A stretch of 64,000 nt of DNA, taken from NCBI RefSeq assembly GCF_016862515.1, contig NZ_BONC01000039.1:1-64000 (forward strand), given 5' to 3'. Each line of letters starts with the position of its first letter. Positions within the stretch are counted from its first letter, which is position 1. Below, piece after piece: positions 54,380-60,601 of the stretch. Made by a program: the position numbers and the translations under genes. Source of the stretch: Asanoa iriomotensis. Its GTDB lineage: Bacteria > Actinomycetota > Actinomycetes > Mycobacteriales > Micromonosporaceae. Under the pieces are notes generated by a model that was not told the origin of the DNA, searched no databases, and was given only the letters and a program-made list of their open reading frames with translations.

Positions 54380-55387
54380 ATGTGGGGTCGTCGCATGCTG
54401 GCATCGCTGTGGGTGTGTCTGCTCGCCGCGGCGGTGCCGGCGTGCTCCGGCTCCGACGGCGCGGAACCGCCGGCGACCCCGCCGCCGACCTCGGGCGCCG
54501 TGCCGGCGTCGCCGACCCCGGCTGGCGGGGTCGCCGGCCTGGGCTCGCAATCGTCGCCGCGGTCGTCCGGGTCACCTCGGCGCGCTGCCGACTGGACGTC
54601 GGTGAAGACCTGGCTCTACCAGCTTCAGGGGTACGACGGCGGCCGGCTCGACGCGATCGCCCGCGCACCCGGTGACCTGGCGGTCGTCGACCTCGCCCGC
54701 GACGCCAAGTCGGACCTCTTCCGGGCCGACGAGGTCAAGACCGTCCGAAACTCGGGCAAGCGGGTGCTCGCCTACTTCGAGATCGGCAGCATCGAGGACT
54801 TCCGGCCCGAACACCGCCCGACCGTCGACGCCGGCCTTGTGCTCAACCGCTGGGACGACTGGCCGGAGGAGCATTTCGTGCGCTTCTGGGAGGAGCGCTG
54901 GTGGGAGATCGCCGTCCGGCCCCGCGTCGACCAGGCGCTGCGGGCCGGGTTCGACGGCGTCTACCTCGACACACCCCTCGCGTACGAGGAGATCGACCTC
55001 AAGCTCGTGCCCGGCGAGACCCGGGAGAGCCTGGCCAGGCGCATGTCCGACCTGATCGTGCGCATCAGCGGATACGCCAAGGAACGCGCGCCCGGATTCG
55101 GCGTGTTCCCGCAGAACTCGCCCGAGCTCCGGAAACAGCCGGGCTACACGGCCGCCGTCGACGGCATCGGGATGGAGGAGCTGTTCTTCCTCGCGACCGA
55201 CGAGCCGTGCACCCAGAGCTGGTGCACGGAGAACCTGGCCGAAACGCGGGCCCTGCGTGCCGCCGGCAAGCTCGTGCTCGCCGTCGACTACGCCGTGGAC
55301 CGCGACAACGTCCGCACCGCGCGAGACCGGTACGCCGCCGAGGGATTCGCCGGCTGCGTCACCGTCCGCGAACTCGACCGAATCTAG
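54380..55387 (+). CDS. GH114-like lipoprotein (endo-alpha-1,4-polygalactosaminidase family)
   Basis: The 335-residue protein has a lipoprotein signal (lipobox AVPAC, Cys about residue 22) and a Pro/Ser linker. Its TIM-barrel follows the GH114 plan: WLYQLQGYDG, LAVVDLARDA, VLAYFEIGSIEDFR, GFDGVYLDTPLAYEE and FPQNSPELRK. Fungal Ega3 and bacterial PelA contain GH114 domains that cut galactosamine-rich polymers. Here it would trim or free polymer at the membrane surface. ATG at 54380 is taken; TTG at 54374 overlaps the previous stop. Confidence 0.85.
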   Translation: MWGRRMLASLWVCLLAAAVPACSGSDGAEPPATPPPTSGAVPASPTPAGGVAGLGSQSSPRSSGSPRRAADWTSVKTWLYQLQGYDGGRLDAIARAPGDLAVVDLARDAKSDLFRADEVKTVRNSGKRVLAYFEIGSIEDFRPEHRPTVDAGLVLNRWDDWPEEHFVRFWEERWWEIAVRPRVDQALRAGFDGVYLDTPLAYEEIDLKLVPGETRESLARRMSDLIVRISGYAKERAPGFGVFPQNSPELRKQPGYTAAVDGIGMEELFFLATDEPCTQSWCTENLAETRALRAAGKLVLAVDYAVDRDNVRTARDRYAAEGFAGCVTVRELDRI

Positions 55388-55403
55388 TTCGGAGGAACTA
55401 CAC

Positions 55404-56714
55404 ATGCCCACGTCTGTTGGTGTCGTCGGGATGGGCTACGTCGGCCTCACCCTGACCGCCGCCCTCGCCAACAAGGGTTTCATCGTCCACGGGGTGGACG
55501 TGCAGCCCGCCGTCATCGACCTACTCAACAGCGGCAAGCCGCACATCTTCGAACCCGGTGTGGCGGAGGCCTTCCGCGAGCACGTGGGCAAATCCATCTT
55601 CGTCGCCGCCGACCTGCCGAAGTCCGGTGTGGACGTCGCGGTCATCTCGGTCTCGACGCCGGTGGACGAGCACACCCACCGCCCCAACCTCACCAACCTG
55701 GCCGCCGCGGCCCGGTTCGTCGCCGAGCAGTGCGCACCCGGCACGCTGGTGGTCGTCCGCAGCACGGTGCCGGTCGGCACCAGCCGGCGGGTCGTGCTGC
55801 CGGCCCTGCGCGAGGCCTGGGGCGACGACGTGCGCCTGGTGATGGCCCCCGAGCGGACGATCCAGGGCCAGGCGCTGCGCGAGCTGGTCGAGCTGCCGCA
55901 GGTGGTCGGCGGGCTCGACGAGGTCTCCCGCGAGGCGGGTCTGACCTTCTTCGCCGGCCTCGCACACGAGCTCGTGCCGGTGTCCAGCCTGGAGACCGCC
56001 GAGATGGTCAAGCTCTCCAACAACTGCCACACCGACCTGATCTACTCGTACGGGAACGAGATCGCCCTGATCTCCGAGCGGCACGGGCTCGACCCGCTCG
56101 AGGTCATCCGTGCGGCGAACCTCGACTACCCGCGGCCGGACCTGGCCAAGCCGGGATATGTCGGTGGCGGGTGCCTGTCGAAGGACCCGTACATCATGAT
56201 CGACTCGGCTGGCGACCGGGAGCCGTTCCTGGTGGGCCAGGCCCGCGCGCTCAACGAGTTCCTGCCGCCGCACGTCGCCCGCACGGTCGTCGACCGCATC
56301 CGCGCGGTCCGCGGCTCGACCCAGGGTGCGCGGCTGGCCGTGCTCGGCTGGGCCTACAAGGGCTGGCCGCCCACCGACGACATGCGCGGCACGCCGATCG
56401 CCACGATGATGCCGGTCTTCGCCGAGGCCGGGCTGACCGTGCTCGGCCACGACCCGATGGTCACCGACGACGTCATCCGGCAGTACGGCGGCCTGCCCGT
56501 CAGCCTCGACAAGGCGTTCAGCGAGTCCGACGCGGTGCTGGTCATCAACGACCACCCGGACTACCGGGCGATCCAGATCGACTCGGTGCTGGGCGCCAAC
56601 CCGCCGGCGGTCATCTACGACTCCTGGCGGATCCTGGACGAGGACGCCATCGTCGCGGCGGGCGTGCAGTACGCCGGGCTCGGCTACGTCGGTCGTGCGG
56701 GGGTGTCCGCATGA
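55404..56714 (+). CDS. Nucleotide-sugar 6-dehydrogenase (UDP-ManNAc/GlcNAc or UDP-Glc dehydrogenase family)
   Basis: The 436-residue NAD enzyme has VGVVGMGYVGLTLTAALANK, APERTIQGQALREL, the catalytic Cys motif GGGCLSKDPY and the C-terminal LGWAYKGWPPTDDMRGTP. It oxidises C6 of a UDP-sugar to a uronate in two steps. APERTIQG is seen in WecC/VipA-type UDP-HexNAc dehydrogenases, so an acetamido sugar is likely. GGAGG lies eight bases before ATG. The tail ends GLGYVGRAGVSA, echoing the VGR blocks of the GT4. Confidence 0.93.
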   Translation: MPTSVGVVGMGYVGLTLTAALANKGFIVHGVDVQPAVIDLLNSGKPHIFEPGVAEAFREHVGKSIFVAADLPKSGVDVAVISVSTPVDEHTHRPNLTNLAAAARFVAEQCAPGTLVVVRSTVPVGTSRRVVLPALREAWGDDVRLVMAPERTIQGQALRELVELPQVVGGLDEVSREAGLTFFAGLAHELVPVSSLETAEMVKLSNNCHTDLIYSYGNEIALISERHGLDPLEVIRAANLDYPRPDLAKPGYVGGGCLSKDPYIMIDSAGDREPFLVGQARALNEFLPPHVARTVVDRIRAVRGSTQGARLAVLGWAYKGWPPTDDMRGTPIATMMPVFAEAGLTVLGHDPMVTDDVIRQYGGLPVSLDKAFSESDAVLVINDHPDYRAIQIDSVLGANPPAVIYDSWRILDEDAIVAAGVQYAGLGYVGRAGVSA

Positions 56715-57676
56715 ACGTGCTGCTGCTCGGCGGTGCCGGCTTCATCGGCCTGCACCTCGCCCGCCGGCTGCTCGCCGACGGCCACCGCGTGACGATCGTC
56801 GACGACTTCTCGCGGGGTCGCGACGACGCGGACCTCGACGCGATCCGCGCCTACCCGGGCGTGTCGATCCGGTCGGCGGACCTCACCGACCCGGCCGCCT
56901 GGGCCGCGCTGCCGCACGGCTGGGACCAGGTCTACGTGCTGGCCGCGGTCGTCGGCGTCCGCAACGTCGAGCGCGACCCGTACCGGACGGTCCGGGTCAA
57001 CGCGCTCGTCGCCCTGCACGCGCTCGACTGGCTGCAGCCGGGGGAGAAGGTGTTCTTCTCGTCGACCAGCGAGGTCTACGCGGGCGGCGTTGACGCCGGC
57101 ATCGTGGAGGTGCCGACGAGCGAGGACGTGCCGGTCATGGTGCGCGACGTGACCGCGCCGCGGTTCGCGTACGCCATCAGCAAGCTCCTGGGCGAGGCCG
57201 GTTTCCTGCACGCGGCCCGCGACAAGGGTTTCTCGGCGGTCGTCGGGCGGTTCCACAACGTGTACGGGCCGCGGATGGGCGCCGACCACGTCATCCCGGA
57301 GATGGCGATGCGCGCGTTCGCCGGCGAGGACCCGTTCAAGGTGTGGGGCGCCGACCAGTTCCGGGCGTTCTGCCACGTGGACGACGCGGTCGAGGCGATG
57401 CTGCGCCTGATGGACACGCCCGCCGCGTTCGGCCGGATCGTCCACATCGGAGACGACACCCAGGAGACGAACATCGCGGACCTGGCCAAGCTGGTGCTGC
57501 GGCTGACCGCGGTCGAGGCTTCGCTGGAGCCGGTGCCGGCACCGGCGGGCTCGGTCGCCCGCCGCCGGCCGGACCTGGGCCTGCTGCGGTCGCTGACGGG
57601 CTACCAGCCGTCGGTGGACCTGGAGGACGGCGTGCGCCGCACGATCGACTGGTACAAGGAATGGTCGGGACGATGA
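56711..57676 (+). CDS. NAD-dependent epimerase/decarboxylase-like sugar enzyme
   Basis: The 321-residue extended SDR has LLLGGAGFIGLHLARRLL, FFSSTSEVYAGG, YAISKLLGE (catalytic Tyr/Lys intact) and FRAFCHVDDAVEAM. It resembles UDP-glucuronate 4-epimerases and decarboxylases, and could act on the product of the preceding dehydrogenase, which it overlaps by four bases. The exact reaction is not certain. Confidence 0.9.
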   Translation: MNVLLLGGAGFIGLHLARRLLADGHRVTIVDDFSRGRDDADLDAIRAYPGVSIRSADLTDPAAWAALPHGWDQVYVLAAVVGVRNVERDPYRTVRVNALVALHALDWLQPGEKVFFSSTSEVYAGGVDAGIVEVPTSEDVPVMVRDVTAPRFAYAISKLLGEAGFLHAARDKGFSAVVGRFHNVYGPRMGADHVIPEMAMRAFAGEDPFKVWGADQFRAFCHVDDAVEAMLRLMDTPAAFGRIVHIGDDTQETNIADLAKLVLRLTAVEASLEPVPAPAGSVARRRPDLGLLRSLTGYQPSVDLEDGVRRTIDWYKEWSGR

Positions 57677-58368
57677 GCCACGACGACGCGATCGGCTTCT
57701 ACTACGGCGCCGGCCAACTCGACGCGCTGTCCCGCTACCCGCGGGTGGTCCTCCAGTCGGAGTTCTACACGGCTGCCGAGCTGGAGAGCCTGCGGGCCCG
57801 GGGCACGGAACCGATGGGCTACCTGTCGCTGTCGGAGGACCAGGGCCCGCCGGCGCCGTGGCAACGGGAGGAGCGCAACCCGGACTGGGGTGGCGCGTTC
57901 GTCCACGTCGGACATCCGGGCTGGGTGGACCACGTGGTGGGCCAGGCGAAGGCGGAGATGGCGGCCGGCTTCACGGGCCTGTTCATGGACACGCTCAACG
58001 TCGAGTTCACCTATCCCGAGGATCTGCCACACCTGCTGGCGCTGATCGCCGCGATCAGGGAGGAGGCCAAGCCGCGGTACCTCCTCGCTAACCGCGGCTT
58101 CGGCCTTCTCCCGCGCCTGACGGAGTTCGTGGACGGCATCCTGTTCGAGTCGTTCTCGGCCCGCTGGACCGACGAGGGCTACGGCCCGTGGCCGCCGGAC
58201 GTCCTGGAACACCACGCGCAGGTCGCGGAGCAGCTCCTGCAGTACGACGTCGACCTGTACGCCCTCGACTACGCGGACACCGAGGGCTTGAGCGAGTTCG
58301 CCCGCCGCCGGGCGGCCCAGTTCGGCCTGTCCTGCTTCGTCAGCGACCGTGCCCTGTCCCTGATCTAG
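57673..58368 (+). CDS. GH114/spherulin-4-like protein without signal peptide
   Basis: The 231-residue protein follows a half-length GH114-like barrel: IGFYYGAGQ, RVVLQSEFYTAAEL, PMGYLSLSEDQG, GFTGLFMDTLNVE, YLLANRGFGLLP and ILFESFSARW. Unlike the GH114 lipoprotein upstream, it has no export signal. It may act on intracellular oligosaccharide or a lipid-linked intermediate, or be non-catalytic. It is the last gene of the operon and overlaps the previous one by four bases. Confidence 0.75.
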   Translation: MSHDDAIGFYYGAGQLDALSRYPRVVLQSEFYTAAELESLRARGTEPMGYLSLSEDQGPPAPWQREERNPDWGGAFVHVGHPGWVDHVVGQAKAEMAAGFTGLFMDTLNVEFTYPEDLPHLLALIAAIREEAKPRYLLANRGFGLLPRLTEFVDGILFESFSARWTDEGYGPWPPDVLEHHAQVAEQLLQYDVDLYALDYADTEGLSEFARRRAAQFGLSCFVSDRALSLI

Positions 58369-58393
58369 CCGCTTCGTCCGGTGCCGCCGGCGT

Positions 58394-58399
58394 TATCGT
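58394..58399 (+). promoter_or_regulatory. -10 box of leaderless kinase promoter
   Basis: TATCGT, seven bases, then GTG at 58407. Confidence 0.55.
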
Positions 58400-58406
58400 C
58401 GCTGGC

Positions 58407-59006
58407 GTGAGCCTGTTCGTCGCCATCACCGGCGGCACCGGAAGCGGCAAGACGACGCTCGCCGCGACCCTGTCGTCGCGTCTCGGTCCCGCCTTGGCGG
58501 TGCTGTCGTTGGACGACCTGGTCTTCGGGCGCGCTTCCCTGGCCGCCGCCGGCCGCGTGGTCACGGACTGGGACGACCCGTCGCTGTGGCGTTGGGACGA
58601 TCTGCGCTCGCACCTGGCGGACCTGCGCGCGGGCCGCCCGACTCATGTTTCGGCGCGCTCGCGCGAGAGCCGGGCCGCCGGCATCCAGACGCTGGTGGTC
58701 TCACCGCGGCCGATCTGTGCCCTGGTCGGCCACCTGGCCCTGCACGACCCGGCGATCGCGGCGACCTTCGACGTGCGGATCTATCTGGACCTGCCCGAGG
58801 CCGAGTTGCTCCGCCGCCGCGCCCTGCGGTCGGCCGCCACGGAGAATCGGGAGCCCTATCTCTCCGGGACCCTGCTGCCGGCCCACCGGCGGCTGGTCGT
58901 ACCCCAGAAATCCCGGGCGACCCACGTCGTCGACGCGACCCAGCCGCGGTCCGCGGTGGCCGACGAAGTCGGCGCCATCATCTCGGGCGCGGTGAAACCG
59001 AGCTGA
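58407..59006 (+). CDS. Uridine kinase-like P-loop kinase
   Basis: The 199-residue protein has a Walker A loop, AITGGTGSGKTTLA, the strand-Asp LAVLSLDDLVFG and DVRIYLDLPEAELLRRRALR (20 residues), as in nucleoside/uridine kinases. It probably phosphorylates a nucleoside or small metabolite. The start is set by the leaderless promoter; it is separate from the exopolysaccharide operon. Confidence 0.85.
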   Translation: MSLFVAITGGTGSGKTTLAATLSSRLGPALAVLSLDDLVFGRASLAAAGRVVTDWDDPSLWRWDDLRSHLADLRAGRPTHVSARSRESRAAGIQTLVVSPRPICALVGHLALHDPAIAATFDVRIYLDLPEAELLRRRALRSAATENREPYLSGTLLPAHRRLVVPQKSRATHVVDATQPRSAVADEVGAIISGAVKPS

Positions 59007-59014
59007 AGGCGCTC

Positions 59015-59020
59015 TATGGT
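59015..59020 (+). promoter_or_regulatory. -10 box of DHFR-like gene, near-leaderless
   Basis: TATGGT lies eleven bases before ATG at 59032, giving a leader of about four bases; no Shine-Dalgarno. Confidence 0.45.
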
Positions 59021-59031
59021 TGAGTGCCCGC

Positions 59032-59640
59032 ATGGGCAAGGTGATCGTCAACCAAACGATATCGGCCGACGGTTACTCGGCCGGACTGAATCAGACCGAG
59101 GAACGCCCGTTCGGCGAGGACGGCGGCGACGGCTGGGGCGACCGTCTCCATGCCTGGATGTTCGAGGCCGGCTCGGAGAACAAGGCGGAGGTCGACCAGA
59201 TCAACGCCGCCTCGGCAGTCATCATGGGCCGCAACATGTTCGGTCCGGTGCGCGGCTCGTGGTCCCGGCCGTGGAACGGTTGGTGGGGCGACGACCCGCC
59301 GTTCCACGCGCCGGTCTTCGTGCTCACAAACCACGCACGCGAGCCGCAGCCGATGGAGGGCGGCACGACGTATCACTTTGTCACGGACGGGATCGAGTCA
59401 GCACTGACCCAGGCGCGCGCGGCGGCCGGCGACGGCGACATCTCGATCCACGGCGGCGCCACGACCATCAACCAGTACCTGGCCGCGGGCCTGGTCGACG
59501 AGCTACGCCTGCACATCGTGCCCATCACCCTGGGCGCCGGCACCCGCCTCTTCGAGGGCGTGCCACCCCTGAAGCTGGAACAGTTAACGTCGCGCGCGGC
59601 AAGCACGGTCGTGCACGTGACCTACCGGGTGCTGCCCTGA
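59032..59640 (+). CDS. DHFR/RibD C-terminal family reductase
   Basis: The 202-residue protein has the RibD-C/DHFR-like fold: VIVNQTISADGYSAG, SAVIMGRNMFGPV, PVFVLTNH and GDISIHGGATTINQYLAAGL (20 residues). Members reduce pterin- or pyrimidine-like substrates with NADPH; most in actinobacteria are of unknown function. Family features are complete. Confidence 0.9.
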   Translation: MGKVIVNQTISADGYSAGLNQTEERPFGEDGGDGWGDRLHAWMFEAGSENKAEVDQINAASAVIMGRNMFGPVRGSWSRPWNGWWGDDPPFHAPVFVLTNHAREPQPMEGGTTYHFVTDGIESALTQARAAAGDGDISIHGGATTINQYLAAGLVDELRLHIVPITLGAGTRLFEGVPPLKLEQLTSRAASTVVHVTYRVLP

Positions 59641-59714
59641 TCTCGCTCGACCGCGGCCGCCCCGTCCGTTACGGTCGCGGGGTTTGGTCTTCCGGCTGAG
59701 AGCAGGGTTTGGTC

Positions 59715-60095
59715 ATGGCGTGTCGGATCGGCGAACTCGTACTCGGCTGCCGCGACCCGGAGCTGCTGGCCCGCTTCTGGTGCGAGGTCCTGGACTTCGT
59801 CGTCCTGGAGCGCGAGGACGGGAACTGGGTGGAGATCGGCCCGCGCGAAGGTTGGGGTGGCCCCCAGCCGACGATCTTCCTCAGCCGCCGCGACGAGCCC
59901 GAGCCGGGGAAAATGCGGCTGCACATCGACGTCAACCCCACCGATCGCGACCAGGACGCGGAACTCGAACGCCTCCTGGCGCTCGGCGCGCGCCCGGCCG
60001 ACATCGGCCAGACGGGCGAGGAGCACTGGCACGTCCTCAGCGACCCGGAAGGCAACGTGTTCTGCCTCCTCAAGACCCGCCTCGCCCCTCTCTAG
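59715..60095 (+). CDS. Glyoxalase/VOC superfamily protein
   Basis: The 126-residue protein is one VOC module pair of the fosfomycin/bleomycin-resistance type: LGCRDPELLARFWCEVLDF, WVEIGPREG, LHIDVNPTDRDQD and HWHVLSDPEGNVFCLL. DPEGN-x-FCLL is typical of the glyoxalase_6 group. Possible metal ligands are His/Glu in LHIDV and NVF; function unknown. ATG at 59715 is used. Confidence 0.88.
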   Translation: MACRIGELVLGCRDPELLARFWCEVLDFVVLEREDGNWVEIGPREGWGGPQPTIFLSRRDEPEPGKMRLHIDVNPTDRDQDAELERLLALGARPADIGQTGEEHWHVLSDPEGNVFCLLKTRLAPL

Positions 60096-60118
60096 CGAGG
60101 ATCGATCGCCGGCGCGGG

Positions 60119-60544
60119 TCAGCCCAGGTCGGGCAGATCGGTCGGCGCGAGCAGGTCGAGTGCCCGTGCCGTCGTCAGGTCGGTCTGGTCAGGATCGGCG
60201 ACGTCGAACAGGCGCGCATCCGTCTCACGTGCGAGAGCGACCAACAGGTCCAGCACGGGCGTGATCTCGTCGCGGAACGGTTGCACCGGCGCACCCCATG
60301 AGGTGTCGGTGAACTCGGTGACGACTCGTTGTATGCCGTCCGCCCCGACATAGACGTACCCGTCGAAGCTTGCCCGTTGTCCTGTCCGCTCGAGTTCGAA
60401 GATGTTGCCCGGTGCCATTGGCAGATCCAGCAGAGGGTCATCGACGAACAGCTCACGCAATGTGCGCAGCACCACGTCGGCCGGCAGATCGGCGCCCGGC
60501 TTTCCGGCTTCATCGAAGCGCATCACGGTCAATTGGTCACCCAT
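60119..60544 (-). CDS. Probable immunity protein for the 60602 toxin
   Basis: The 141-residue acidic cytoplasmic protein (LPADVVLRTLRELFVDDPLL, FELERTGQRASFDGYVYVG) matches no immunity family I can name. It is called from position: directly after a secreted toxin, same strand, 57 bases apart, with similar base use. Its ATG has no Shine-Dalgarno next to it; a strong GAGGAGGT lies upstream of a hairpin (see 60551-60594). It ends convergent with the VOC gene. Confidence 0.65.
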   Translation of the reverse strand: MGDQLTVMRFDEAGKPGADLPADVVLRTLRELFVDDPLLDLPMAPGNIFELERTGQRASFDGYVYVGADGIQRVVTEFTDTSWGAPVQPFRDEITPVLDLLVALARETDARLFDVADPDQTDLTTARALDLLAPTDLPDLG

Positions 60545-60550
60545 GAAAGG

Positions 60551-60586
60551 CCGGGTTGGGCCGGCCGCGCGGCCGGCCCAACCCGG
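60551..60586 (-). promoter_or_regulatory. Perfect 16-bp hairpin between toxin and immunity genes
   Basis: Arms CCGGGTTGGGCCGGCC and GGCCGGCCCAACCCGG close a GCGC loop, 15 bases after the toxin stop and 6 bases before the immunity ATG. There is no T-run on either strand. If folded, it brings the upstream GAGGAGGT to about nine bases from the ATG. Confidence 0.75.
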
Positions 60587-60587
60587 T

Positions 60588-60594
60588 CACCTCC
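60588..60594 (-). promoter_or_regulatory. Distant Shine-Dalgarno of the immunity gene
   Basis: GAGGAGG on the minus strand is the only good ribosome-binding site for the immunity gene, more than 40 bases from its ATG with the hairpin between them. Confidence 0.5.
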
Positions 60595-60601
60595 TCAAAC
60601 G

